DNA from: Microvirga pakistanensis
Lineage (GTDB): Bacteria > Pseudomonadota > Alphaproteobacteria > Rhizobiales > Beijerinckiaceae
Length of the DNA: 64,000 nucleotides
Assembly: GCF_004458765.1 (NCBI RefSeq)
Contig: NZ_SPJX01000187.1
Span: 62,001-126,000 of the forward strand
Direction of reading: 5' to 3'
The notes beneath the pieces are model-generated. The model was not told where the DNA came from and did not search any database. It saw only the letters and a list, made by a program, of their open reading frames with translations. How positions within the stretch are numbered: the first letter of the stretch is position 1; every line of letters begins with the position of its first letter. A program made the position numbers and the translations under genes. Shown here piece after piece: positions 17,239 through 25,888 of the stretch.

Positions 17239-18171
17239 TCACTGATCTGGTTGCGACTTCTTGTGGGCCTTCAACGCAGCCAAGCGTTTGTCTCGCCAAA
17301 CAGAGCGCCGTGCGAGCTCATCGGGTCCAGGCGCTTCGCCCCAGGTGTCCAGTATGCGGCTCACATTCTCCTTATCCCAGACATGAGGCTTGGCTGCATC
17401 TTCCGAGAGGCGCCGGTAGAAGCCCGTATAGCGGTCACAGTAATCGGCCATGCCACCAGGTGCGTTGAGCTCGATGGTTCCGAGGGGACCAAGGAAGGAC
17501 CAGCGCAAGCCGAGACCGTCCTTGACGGTCTTGTCGAGATCCTGCGGGCTCACCACGCCCTCGCCGACGAGCCGGAACGCCTCTGCCAAGAGCGCGCCCT
17601 GGAGCCGGTTCAGGACGAACCCCTCGACCTCGCGGTTTACGACAATGGGCACCTGTTCGACACTCTCATAGATTGTTCGTGCCCGAGAGATTGTCTCGGG
17701 GGTCGTCCAGGGAGCTCCGCAGAGTTCAACGAGTGGCACGAGATGAGGTGGGTTGACGGGATGGGCTACGAGGCAGCGGGCGCGGCCCGACAGTCCTTCG
17801 GTGAAGTGGGACGCGACAATCGCGGATGTCGAGGAGGCAAGAATGCAGTCTGAAGGCGCGAGCCGGTCGAGTTCCGCGAAGATGAGCCGCTTGGTCTCGA
17901 CGATCTCGGGGCCATTCTCCTGAACGAGGTCGGCTTCACTCACAGCCTCCGCGAGAGAGGATACGGCGACGACGTGAGCAGATGCACTTTCTGGGTTGGC
18001 AACGAGGCCATGCCTTGCAAGCTCCTCTAATCCCTCGCGGACGAGGCTTGGCGCGTTCCTAAGCGTGTCGGGGTTCGGGTCAGTGATGCGCACGTCCCAG
18101 CCGGCCCGTGCGAAGACGATCGCCCAGGACCGGCCGATCAGCCCGGCACCAATGATTGCAGCAATCGGCAT
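17239..18171 (-). CDS. 3-hydroxyacyl-CoA dehydrogenase family, L-gulonate 3-dehydrogenase (lambda-crystallin)-like
   Basis: The 310-residue protein has an N-terminal Rossmann motif 'AAIIGAGLIGRSWAIVFARAG', the catalytic 'ASSTSAI' serine and 'CLVAHPVNPPHLVPLVEL' histidine segment, and a C-terminal helical domain 'VEGFVLNRLQGALLAEAFRLVGEGVVSPQDLDK'. These match the lambda-crystallin/CRYL1 branch (L-gulonate to 3-dehydro-L-gulonate) better than fatty-acid FadB or carnitine dehydrogenase. Start at 18171 follows GAGGGAG; a start at 18201 would overlap the transporter gene. Context with BKACE suggests beta-oxidation of a hydroxy acid to a beta-keto acid, then thiolysis-like cleavage. Confidence 0.82.
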   Translation of the reverse strand: MPIAAIIGAGLIGRSWAIVFARAGWDVRITDPNPDTLRNAPSLVREGLEELARHGLVANPESASAHVVAVSSLAEAVSEADLVQENGPEIVETKRLIFAELDRLAPSDCILASSTSAIVASHFTEGLSGRARCLVAHPVNPPHLVPLVELCGAPWTTPETISRARTIYESVEQVPIVVNREVEGFVLNRLQGALLAEAFRLVGEGVVSPQDLDKTVKDGLGLRWSFLGPLGTIELNAPGGMADYCDRYTGFYRRLSEDAAKPHVWDKENVSRILDTWGEAPGPDELARRSVWRDKRLAALKAHKKSQPDQ

Positions 18172-18191
18172 TCCGTAGTCTCCCTCAAGGC

Positions 18192-20708
18192 TCACAGCCA
18201 TAGGACCTTGCGGCGAAGCGCAAGATCGTCCCTTAGATCCTTCGATGAACCGGTATGTATCACCCGCCCACGTTCAAGAGCGACTGTCCGGTCGGACAGG
18301 GCGAGCGCGAGGTCCAGGTGGTGATCAACGATGATGATCGAAACCTCATGACGGAGCTTGTCGAAGCTCTCGAAAAGTTGCTCGACGACAGCCGGGGCAA
18401 GACCTTCGAAGGGCTCGTCCAGGAGAAGTACCTTGACGTCGCCCGAGAGGGCGCGTGCGACCGCCACCATCTGCTGCTCTCCACCGGAGAGGAAATCCGC
18501 CGGGGTGTCGAGCCTCTCACGAATCCGCGGGAAGTACTCGAAGACCTTGTCCAGATTCCACCGGACGCCATGGCCGGTTTCCCGCTTGAGCCGTCCCAGC
18601 TCGAGATTCTGAGCCACAGTCATTCCGGCGAAGAGACCGCGCCCCTGCGGCACATAGCCGATTCCCAGACGCGCGATCTCGGAAGAGGGGCGGCCGGCGA
18701 TCTCCTGGCCATCAAGCCTGATCGAGCCTGAACCGGGCGGTGCAACGCCGATCAGCGTTTTGAGCAGGGTCGACTTGCCGGCACCGTTGCGGCCCAACAG
18801 AGCCACGATCTCATGTTGGCGGACGTCGAAGGACACGTCCGCCAGGACATGGCTCTTGCCGTAGAACGTGTTGACCTTCTCGACGGCGAGCAGGGTCGCT
18901 GCCCCGACGGCGCTCTGCCGAGGTTTCGCGGCAACGGCGGCCGTGCCGGAGCCGATGTAGATCTCTTGGACCTTCGGGCTGGAGCGGGCATCCTCGACCG
19001 TTCCGTCAACCAGAACCTGACCCGCATTCATCACCGTAACGACATCGGCGATCTGAAACACACGGTCGATGTCGTGCTCGACGAGAAGCATCGGGACGTC
19101 CGCGGAAATGCGTTTGATGATCTCGCCGATGCGCTGGCGCTCGGCGGCGGCAAGGCCCGCAAGCGGCTCGTCGAGCAGCAGCACTCTCGGTTTCGTGGCA
19201 AGCGCCAAGCCCATGTCCAGGAGGCGCTGCCCGCCATAGGAGAGGGCGCCCGCCTCGGCCTTCTCGATGCCGGCGACGCCGAGATAGCGGATGACCGCTG
19301 ACGTCTCGGCTTCGATTGGCTTGATTGATCGCGCGACCGTCCAAGGGTTGAAACGCTGTGGGTGGCGGGCCTGTATGGCGAGGCGGACATTCTCTTCGAC
19401 CGTCAAGGCCGGAAAGAGGTTCGTGATTTGGAATGAGCGTCCGATCCCGGCTTGCGTGATCGCTTCGGGGGAGAGGCCGGCGATGGAGCGGCCTCGAAGG
19501 AGGACGTCGCCTTCATCAGGCGTATAGTACCCGGAGATCAGATTGAAGGCCGTCGTCTTTCCGGCACCGTTCGGTCCGATCAGGGCATGGAGGCTACGGT
19601 CGCGTACGGCGATGTTGACCGACTGAACGGCCTTGAGCGCCCCAAAGCTCTTCGTCATGCCATGGGCTTCGAGAATGACGCCATCCACATGGTCAGCAGG
19701 CTTAAGGAACGAGGGCAGGGGCTCGTCGGTGAGAGTGCGCCCCGCCATGGCGGCCTCTTCCGTGACCTTGGCGCGGAATGGAGCCGCGATCCGCTGCGCG
19801 ATCCCGATCAGTCCCGTCGGCGAGAGGACGATGAACCCGACGAAGAGGATGCCGAAATAGAGCAGCCAATGTGGAGTCCAGATCGACAGGAACTCGCGGA
19901 ACAGAATGTAAAAGAGCGCCCCCAGGGCCGGCCCGAGAAAACTGCGCATTCCGCCGATCACCACCATCGCGATCAGCTCGCCAGAGAAGGCGACGGAAAG
20001 GGGCTCGGCTGAGGCGAAGCGGTGATTGAAAACCGAGAGGATGCCTGCGACCCCCACGACCGTGGCGGATACGACGAACCCGAGCAGCTTGTAGCGATTC
20101 GTCGGATAGCCGAGAAAACGGGCGCGCTGCTCGTTTTCCCGGATCGCCACCAGTACGCTCCCGGCGGGCGAGCTGTGGAAGCGCAGCAGGGCGAAGCAGA
20201 CGGCAAACGCTATCGCCGCCACGAACCAGTAGTAGGTCCAGTCCGAACTCAGATCGAGGCCGATCGCGCGGGTACGGACAACGCCGCCGAGCCCGCTCTC
20301 TCCACCCGTCAACGCCGTCCAGCGGTAGGCGATTGCGAAAAGCATGGCGGCCAATGCCAGCGTCAGCAAGGAGAAGTAGACGCCGCGACGCCGCAGGATG
20401 AGCGCGCCCAGGAGAGACGACGCTCCAGCAATAAAGACGATGGCAAAGAGAGCCGGAAGAACGATGCCGTCCGGAAACCAGTGAAGCTGGCTCAAGGCCG
20501 CCGCATAAGCCCCAAGCCCAAACCAGACGCCGTGCCCGAAGGAGACGAGGCCAGTGTAGCCCACCAGAACGTTCAGGCCGAGGCAGGCGATGGCGAACAC
20601 CACCACGTCGATCGACGAGCGAAGCGGCAGGCCGATGGGGTCGAGAACGAAGGGAAGCACCAGGAGTGCTGCCGCTGCGATGAGGAGGGGCCAGTAACGC
20701 GTGCGCAT
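18192..20708 (-). CDS. Fused branched-chain-type ABC transporter: LivM permease + LivG ATPase + LivF ATPase
   Basis: The 838-residue protein has three parts. Residues 1 to about 315 are a LivM permease with 8-10 helices and the conserved 'LNVLVGYTGLVSFGHGVWFG'. Residues about 343-585 are a LivG-type ATPase: 'LIGPNGAGKTTAFN' (Walker A), 'LSYGGQR' signature and 'VLLLDEPLAGL' (Walker B). Residues about 605-838 are a LivF-type ATPase: 'LLGRNGAGKSTLLK', 'LSGGEQQMVAVARAL' and 'LLLDEPFEGLAP'. There is no stop or shift between them. Normally these are three genes. With LivH (4 bases upstream) and the binding protein it makes a complete importer, probably for an organic acid handled by the enzymes downstream. 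Confidence 0.92.
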   Translation of the reverse strand: MRTRYWPLLIAAAALLVLPFVLDPIGLPLRSSIDVVVFAIACLGLNVLVGYTGLVSFGHGVWFGLGAYAAALSQLHWFPDGIVLPALFAIVFIAGASSLLGALILRRRGVYFSLLTLALAAMLFAIAYRWTALTGGESGLGGVVRTRAIGLDLSSDWTYYWFVAAIAFAVCFALLRFHSSPAGSVLVAIRENEQRARFLGYPTNRYKLLGFVVSATVVGVAGILSVFNHRFASAEPLSVAFSGELIAMVVIGGMRSFLGPALGALFYILFREFLSIWTPHWLLYFGILFVGFIVLSPTGLIGIAQRIAAPFRAKVTEEAAMAGRTLTDEPLPSFLKPADHVDGVILEAHGMTKSFGALKAVQSVNIAVRDRSLHALIGPNGAGKTTAFNLISGYYTPDEGDVLLRGRSIAGLSPEAITQAGIGRSFQITNLFPALTVEENVRLAIQARHPQRFNPWTVARSIKPIEAETSAVIRYLGVAGIEKAEAGALSYGGQRLLDMGLALATKPRVLLLDEPLAGLAAAERQRIGEIIKRISADVPMLLVEHDIDRVFQIADVVTVMNAGQVLVDGTVEDARSSPKVQEIYIGSGTAAVAAKPRQSAVGAATLLAVEKVNTFYGKSHVLADVSFDVRQHEIVALLGRNGAGKSTLLKTLIGVAPPGSGSIRLDGQEIAGRPSSEIARLGIGYVPQGRGLFAGMTVAQNLELGRLKRETGHGVRWNLDKVFEYFPRIRERLDTPADFLSGGEQQMVAVARALSGDVKVLLLDEPFEGLAPAVVEQLFESFDKLRHEVSIIIVDHHLDLALALSDRTVALERGRVIHTGSSKDLRDDLALRRKVLWL

Positions 20709-20712
20709 CGAT

Positions 20713-21588
20713 CTACTCGAATTTCTGGATGCGTTCGCCGAGCAGCCCGCGTGGCCGCAGAAGCAGCACGAGGGCCATCAGAAGGTACATCGAGGCTTCG
20801 CCGGCGGGTGGAAAAAAGTAGATCGTGAGGCCGCGCACCACCCCCACGAGCGCCGCGGCCGCAATCACGCCCCAGAAGGACCCCAACCCGCCGATGACCA
20901 CCACCACGAAGGCGGCCGTCAGAATCTCAGCCCCCATGGCGGGATGCACACCCGAGATTGGGGCCAGCAGGACTCCGGCGAGGCCTGCGAGTCCGATGCC
21001 GAGCGCCGCGATGGCGGTCATATACGGCTGAAGCGAGATGCCGAGCGCTCCCACCATATCCGGGTTTTGTACTCCGGCCCGGACCACACGGCCGAAGGCT
21101 GTACGGTAGACCAGGAACCAGGTCGCGATGACGGCTGCGAGCGCCACCCCGAAGATGATGAGACGGTAGCGCGGATAAATGAAGCTGCCAAGGAAGACCT
21201 GTCCCCGGAGAGCCGTCGGGATAGAAAAGGGCAGGGGAGCCGCCCCGAAAATGATTCGCAGGCTCTGCTCGATGATCATCGCAAGCCCAAAGGTCAGAAG
21301 CAGGCTGAGAATGGGGTCCGAACGGTAGAACCTCCGAAAGAGCAGGCGCTCGATGACGATGCCCAAGAGCGCGACGAGCAACGGAGACGCAACGAACGCG
21401 CCTGCAAATCCAATCCTGGATGTCAGCGTCACGGCAAGATATGCACCGACCGCATAGAACGCACCGTGGGACAGATTCACGATTCCGCCGAGCGAAAAGA
21501 TCAGCGAGAGGCCGAGGGCGATCAGCAGATAGTAAGCGCCCACCAGAAGGCCATTCAGCACCTGCTCAAGAAGAAAGACGAACGCCAC
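20713..21588 (-). CDS. Branched-chain-type ABC transporter permease LivH
   Basis: The 291-residue protein has about eight transmembrane helices and the LivH signature 'LNGLLVGAYYLLIALGLSLIFSLGGIVNLSHGAFYAVGAYLA'. It should form the inner-membrane channel together with the LivM part of the fused neighbour, whose start is 4 bases downstream. The substrate need not be an amino acid: this subfamily also imports amides, urea, aromatic acids and sugar acids. The binding-protein gene lies 127 bases upstream in the same direction. Confidence 0.93.
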   Translation of the reverse strand: MAFVFLLEQVLNGLLVGAYYLLIALGLSLIFSLGGIVNLSHGAFYAVGAYLAVTLTSRIGFAGAFVASPLLVALLGIVIERLLFRRFYRSDPILSLLLTFGLAMIIEQSLRIIFGAAPLPFSIPTALRGQVFLGSFIYPRYRLIIFGVALAAVIATWFLVYRTAFGRVVRAGVQNPDMVGALGISLQPYMTAIAALGIGLAGLAGVLLAPISGVHPAMGAEILTAAFVVVVIGGLGSFWGVIAAAALVGVVRGLTIYFFPPAGEASMYLLMALVLLLRPRGLLGERIQKFE

Positions 21589-21715
21589 GCGAGACTCCCT
21601 TTCCGGTCATGGAGGCGTCCTGCCGTGAGGAGCCGGAGTTGAGGGAAAACAGGATATCGTGCTTCCCGACGGCCGATACGGCGGTCAGCCGTTCGGCCAG
21701 CCGGTGTTTGAGGCG

Positions 21716-22966
21716 TCACGCCTGCATCTTGCAGGTGCCGTCCTTCGGGGGAGCCAGAGCTTCAAGGTCCTCGTTCGGGCCCGGGACGGAACCCAGCGGG
21801 TCATAGATATCCCACTGATCCTTCATCTTGTCGGGATCCTTTGCGCGGACAGCATACATCTCCTGGACCATCTGGTTGTCATAGGCCCGGAAGTAGCCTT
21901 CGCGGCTCTTCAGAACGTCAAATTTCGCGCCCTTCCGCAGGTGCTCGGCGAGCTTTTGCGGGTCGGCCGCTTTCATTTCGGTGAAGGACTGCGCGACAAT
22001 CTTGAGGGAGTTGTAGTCGCCCCAGCACTGGTTCTCAGGTGGTTTGCCGTATTTCTTGGTGAAGGCCTCAACGAACTTCTTCGACGATGGCGTATCGACC
22101 ATGTGGTGCCAGATCAGCGGCCAGATACCAGAGAAATTGCCCTTGCCGGCGCCCCAGGCTACCGCCGTGTCGAAGCCGAAGCCGGTGATCGGGAACTGGA
22201 GACCATACTCGGCATATTGCTTGATGAAGTTCGTGATCTGATTGCCGGCGAGATTCGAGGCGACGATATCGGGCTGGGCCTGCCGGATCTTGAGGAGGTA
22301 GGGACTGAAGTCGGTGGCATCGGTCGGGACGAGCTCCTCGCCGATGAATTCGCCGCCGTTCTCCGTCACGAATTTTTTGGCGACCCGGAAGAGATCGTGG
22401 CCGAAGGCATAATCCGCCGTGAGGGAGTACCACTTCTTGCCCTTGATCATGTTCTCGGTCTTCAGGTACGTGCCGACCGCCGTGACCATCATCGAGTTCG
22501 CAGCCTCGATGTGGAACATGAAAGGATTGCAGCTCGCCCCGCGCAGGGCGTCGGAATTGGCGCCGGTGTTGATGAAAACCGTCTTGGTCCGGTTGGCCAC
22601 CTGGCCGATGGCCAGGGCCGATGCGGAAGAGATTTCGCCGATGATCATCGCAACCTTGTCGCGCTCGATCAGGCGTTCGGCCTTGGCGGAGGCGGTCTGC
22701 GGGTTTACCGAATCCTCGATCACGAGCTCGATCTTGCGGCCCAGGACGCCACCGGCGGCGTTGATCTCCTCGGCGGCGAGCTTCACGCCCATCTGGGCGA
22801 ACTCGCCGAGCGGCCCCAAGAAGCCGGTGATGGGCGTGAGATGCCCGATCCGGATCACGTCAGATTGCGCCTTCACGATTGCAGGCATCCCGAGTCCAGC
22901 AAGCGCGGTCGCGCCGGCCGCTCCCTTCAGGAGCATACGACGGGTCAAGTCATCAGAGTGTGCCAT
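21716..22966 (-). CDS. ABC transporter substrate-binding protein, LivK-like, Tat-exported
   Basis: The 416-residue periplasmic protein starts 'MAHSDDLTRRMLLKGAAGATALAGLGMPAIVKAQ', a twin-arginine-type signal (TRRMLL). 'IRIGHLTPITGFLGPLGEFAQMGVKLAAEEINAAGGVLG' is the classic type I periplasmic-binding fold start, followed by 'VNPQTASAKAERLIERDKVAMIIG'. It should deliver the substrate to the LivH/LivMGF importer. The start at 22966 (GGAAGGAAA upstream) fits the signal peptide; longer frames do not. A palindrome and a divergent GntR regulator lie upstream. Confidence 0.92.
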   Translation of the reverse strand: MAHSDDLTRRMLLKGAAGATALAGLGMPAIVKAQSDVIRIGHLTPITGFLGPLGEFAQMGVKLAAEEINAAGGVLGRKIELVIEDSVNPQTASAKAERLIERDKVAMIIGEISSASALAIGQVANRTKTVFINTGANSDALRGASCNPFMFHIEAANSMMVTAVGTYLKTENMIKGKKWYSLTADYAFGHDLFRVAKKFVTENGGEFIGEELVPTDATDFSPYLLKIRQAQPDIVASNLAGNQITNFIKQYAEYGLQFPITGFGFDTAVAWGAGKGNFSGIWPLIWHHMVDTPSSKKFVEAFTKKYGKPPENQCWGDYNSLKIVAQSFTEMKAADPQKLAEHLRKGAKFDVLKSREGYFRAYDNQMVQEMYAVRAKDPDKMKDQWDIYDPLGSVPGPNEDLEALAPPKDGTCKMQA

Positions 22967-23012
22967 GGCCGTTTCCTTCCTCCCATGATGCTGTCGCGTT
23001 ACTTGCTGCGAT

Positions 23013-23024
23013 CTGTGATCACAG
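23013..23024. promoter_or_regulatory. Candidate GntR operator palindrome CTGTGATCACAG
   Basis: A perfect 12-base palindrome sits in the 73-base gap between the divergent binding-protein and GntR genes, 16 bases before the GntR start. FCD-type GntR regulators typically bind short GT-N(2-4)-AC palindromes in exactly such divergent gaps. It may control both the Liv/catabolic operon and the regulator itself. Binding is not demonstrated. Confidence 0.5.
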
Positions 23025-23039
23025 TTAGACTGTCGGAAA

Positions 23040-23765
23040 ATGAGCAACTTGTCGAGCCCCCGCCCTACCAACACCCCCTCGGCCATCGCCCAGATCGGCC
23101 GGCTGGAACGCGTCACCCTGGGCGAACGCGTCTATGCCGAATTACGTGAGCTGCTGATGAGCGGTGAGCTCGCCCCCGGGCAGAAGATGTCCCTGCGCAG
23201 TGTCGCCGAAACCCTCGGCGTCTCGATGATGCCGGTGCGGGAGGCGGTCTCGCGGCTTGTCGCCGACCAGTCTCTGGAGGTGCTGCCGAACCGTGCGGTG
23301 CGCGTCCCGCTGATGAACCTCGCACGCTTCCGGGAACTGACGACTGTGAGACTCGCGGTCGAGGGCTTCGCGGTGGAGCAGGCGGCCAGGAGCCGCGCGG
23401 AGGCCGACCTTGCCGCCATGCGGCAATTCGAAGAGGCGTTCCTTGCCGAGGCCCGAAGCTCCGATCCTCATGCGGATCGAGCCGTCCGAGCCAACAAGGA
23501 GCTGCACTTCGCCGTCTACCGGGCGACTGGCCTGCCGACGCTGGTGGGGATCATCGAGAGTCTCTGGCTGAAAATCGGCCCAGTTCTGAATTTCGATCTC
23601 AAGGCCTCGCCCGAACGGCTGCAAACGGGCGGCGCAACCGGACATCACCGTCGTCTCGTCGCAGCGGTGAAGGAGGGTGATGGAGCCGCCGCACGCAACG
23701 CGCTCATCGACGACATTGAAGGCGCAGCCCGATTCATCGAGAGCACCGGACGCCTGCTGGAGTAG
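23040..23765 (+). CDS. GntR family transcriptional regulator, FCD domain
   Basis: The 241-residue protein has an N-terminal winged helix ('LGERVYAELRELLMSGELAPGQKMSLRSVAETLGVSMMPVREAVSRLVADQSLEVLPNRAVRV') and a C-terminal FCD all-helical effector domain ('RLAVEGFAVEQAA', 'ANKELHFAVYRATGLPTL', 'HHRRLVAAVKEGDGAAARNALIDDI') whose histidine/aspartate residues usually bind a metal and a carboxylate ligand. It is divergent from the ABC importer operon and is the likely local repressor, with an organic acid as probable inducer. Confidence 0.9.
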   Translation: MSNLSSPRPTNTPSAIAQIGRLERVTLGERVYAELRELLMSGELAPGQKMSLRSVAETLGVSMMPVREAVSRLVADQSLEVLPNRAVRVPLMNLARFRELTTVRLAVEGFAVEQAARSRAEADLAAMRQFEEAFLAEARSSDPHADRAVRANKELHFAVYRATGLPTLVGIIESLWLKIGPVLNFDLKASPERLQTGGATGHHRRLVAAVKEGDGAAARNALIDDIEGAARFIESTGRLLE

Positions 23766-23832
23766 GCCGGCGCCCCGGCTCTCGAACATGACAAGACGAG
23801 CAGGCGCCAGGTGCTAGGGGCCCGCTTCAGGG

Positions 23833-24624
23833 ATGGAGACGACACAGATGGACCTCGACATCGCCGGGTTGCGTGTGCTGGTGACGGCTGGCGCTGCTGG
23901 AATCGGACTTGAGATTGCCCGTACCTTCCACCGTGAGGGCGCGCGCGTGCATGTCTGCGACGTGGACAGCGCCGCTCTCCAGGAGGCGGCCGCGACCGAT
24001 CCGAACCTGACCTCCTCCCAGGGCGATGTGGCGAAACGAGCTGATGTCGCCCGGATTTTCGAGGAGACTCTGGGAGTTCTCGGCGGGCTGGATGTCCTCG
24101 TCAACAATGCCGGCATCGCAGGGCCGACCGCCCGGGTTGAGGAGATCAACCCAGAGGACTGGGACCGCTGCCTCGAGGTCTGCATCACCGGGCAGTTCAA
24201 CTGCACGCGTCTTGCAGTGCCCTACCTGAGGCAGAGCCAGAATGCCTCGATCGTGAATCTGTCTTCCGCGGCAGGCCGGTTTGGTTTTCCCTTGCGCTCC
24301 CCGTACGCCGCCGCCAAGTGGGCCGTGATCGGCTTCACGAAGTCGCTCTCTCGGGAATTGGGCGAGGACGGTATCCGCGTGAACGCGATCCTGCCCGGGG
24401 TCGTCGCCGGCGATCGCCAGCGCCGGGTGCTCGAAGCGAAGGCGCAGCAGCTCGGTGTATCGTTCGAGGAGATGCAGCGGCGGGCGCTCGAGAACACGTC
24501 CTTGAAGGAATACGTCACGGCACAGCAGCTTGCCGACCAAATCGCTTTTTTGTGTTCGCCACTCGGACGTACGATTTCAGGGCAGGCGATTGCCGTTGAC
24601 GGGGATCTCCAGGCTCTTTTCTGA
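23833..24624 (+). CDS. SDR family oxidoreductase
   Basis: The 263-residue classical SDR has 'VLVTAGAAGIGLEIART' (TGxxxGxG variant with alanine at the second position), 'DVLVNNAGIAG', an active-site serine in 'IVNLSSAAGRFG', and 'SPYAAAKWAVIGF' (YxxxK). The C-terminus 'RTISGQAIAVDGDLQAL' is typical. It probably oxidises a hydroxy acid, sugar or alcohol with NAD(P). An alternative start at 23848 is possible. It follows the GntR gene by 67 bases and precedes a hydroxyacid dehydrogenase. Confidence 0.88.
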   Translation: METTQMDLDIAGLRVLVTAGAAGIGLEIARTFHREGARVHVCDVDSAALQEAAATDPNLTSSQGDVAKRADVARIFEETLGVLGGLDVLVNNAGIAGPTARVEEINPEDWDRCLEVCITGQFNCTRLAVPYLRQSQNASIVNLSSAAGRFGFPLRSPYAAAKWAVIGFTKSLSRELGEDGIRVNAILPGVVAGDRQRRVLEAKAQQLGVSFEEMQRRALENTSLKEYVTAQQLADQIAFLCSPLGRTISGQAIAVDGDLQALF

Positions 24625-24724
24625 CGATTGTATCAACTGCACTACCCAATTCAGGCCTTAGACTTTGAAGCGCCGGGCCTCATCCAAGGAACTGGGTGCG
24701 AGCTACGAAACAGGGAGGATGAAT

Positions 24725-25618
24725 ATGGCCAGTGTCGGCTTCATCGGGATCGGCCTCATGGGCCATGGCATGGCCAAGAACCTCATGGAGAAGGGCCACA
24801 AGCTTACTGTTGTTGCCAATCGCAGCCGTGAACGGGTGGACGACCTCGTTGCTCGTGGCGCAACGGAGGTGGATACACCGCGCGAGCTGGCTGCCGCGTC
24901 CGAGATCATCTTCACCTGTGTGCCGACGTCCAACGATGTCGAAGGCCTCGTCTACGGGGAGAATGGCATTCTGTCTGGCGCGCGCGAGGGGCTGATCCAC
25001 GTCGATACCTCCACCGCCAATCCCATCTCGTCGGTCAGGATCGCGGCTGATTATCAAGCGCGAGGTTTTCGTTTCGCCGATGCGCCGCTCACCCGTACGC
25101 CGAAGGAGGCCGAGGAGGGGCGTCTCAATGTGATGGTGGGTGCAAGCCCGGAACTCTTCGAGGAGATCCTTCCCGTCCTCAAGTGCTTCGCTGAAAATGT
25201 TTTCCACGTGGGCGGCGTCGGCGCAGGGCACAAGATCAAACTGATTAACAACTTCATCGCGATGAGCCACGCGAGCGTCGTTGCGGAGGCGGTGGCGGTG
25301 GCCCGCGCCACGGGTGTCGATCCGAAGGCTCTGTATGACCTGGTCTCGGCCGGTGGCGCGAACAGCGCGATGTTTCAGATGATCATGCCCTACGTGCTCG
25401 AGGGCGATCCCAGCCGTTTGCAGTTCGCCATCGGCAACGCCCGCAAGGATCTCGCCTACTTCGTTGCAATGGTGAATGACGCGAAGGCGACGGGACTCAT
25501 AGGTCCTGCCGTTCTGCAGACGCTCACCATCGCCGGTGCGATGGGCAACAGCGGCAAGCACATGCCGCATCTGACGGATGTCCTGACACAACTCAATGGG
25601 AGTAAAGACTTGGCCTGA
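24725..25618 (+). CDS. 3-hydroxyisobutyrate dehydrogenase-family oxidoreductase
   Basis: The 297-residue beta-hydroxyacid dehydrogenase has 'SVGFIGIGLMGHGMAKNLMEKG' (NAD(P) motif), 'FADAPLTRTPKEAEEGRLNVMVGA' (substrate loop) and 'GAGHKIKLINNFIAM' with the catalytic lysine. Relatives include tartronate semialdehyde reductase (GarR), 3-hydroxyisobutyrate dehydrogenase and sulfolactaldehyde reductase; the 'APLTRTP' loop differs from the common 'APVSGG', so the substrate may be unusual. ATG 24725 has GGGAGG six bases upstream. It is likely co-transcribed with the SDR 100 bases before. Confidence 0.85.
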   Translation: MASVGFIGIGLMGHGMAKNLMEKGHKLTVVANRSRERVDDLVARGATEVDTPRELAAASEIIFTCVPTSNDVEGLVYGENGILSGAREGLIHVDTSTANPISSVRIAADYQARGFRFADAPLTRTPKEAEEGRLNVMVGASPELFEEILPVLKCFAENVFHVGGVGAGHKIKLINNFIAMSHASVVAEAVAVARATGVDPKALYDLVSAGGANSAMFQMIMPYVLEGDPSRLQFAIGNARKDLAYFVAMVNDAKATGLIGPAVLQTLTIAGAMGNSGKHMPHLTDVLTQLNGSKDLA

Positions 25619-25816
25619 GGACTGACGCCTGAAAGGGACCGCATCAGAGACTGAAAACGAGCGGCCTGCACAACCATCAACCCTGGTCGCGCGATGACTC
25701 AGGGGAGATAATGTTGTTATCAAGTAAGACACAGCAATGATGATGGATTGCTGAGAGAACGGAACTCAAATTCTGCCATGAATGAAAGGTGAATTTTACA
25801 ATATACTGAATAAGTA

Positions 25817-25845
25817 TTGAAACTGACGATAATCGCACACAGTAT
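25817..25845 (+). promoter_or_regulatory. Weak candidate promoter ahead of the TRAP operon
   Basis: In the AT-rich gap 25619-25888, TTGAAA is followed after 17 bases by CAGTAT. This resembles a -35/-10 pair ahead of the TRAP binding-protein gene. The -10 match is poor, so it is only a suggestion. Confidence 0.25.
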
Positions 25846-25888
25846 CGCACTTTAGCCCCGCCAGAGGGTCACCAGGGAGGATACGGAT

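Noticed and set aside
16290..18171. Reading the BKACE/dehydrogenase pair as a carnitine operon
   Set aside because: The dehydrogenase resembles lambda-crystallin/L-gulonate 3-dehydrogenase rather than L-carnitine dehydrogenase, and no thioesterase or betaine genes are nearby; kept only as an alternative.
20022..21642. Plus-strand frames antisense to the Liv transporter genes
   Set aside because: Both are highly charged, low-hydrophobicity mirrors of membrane-protein genes with clear homology on the other strand.
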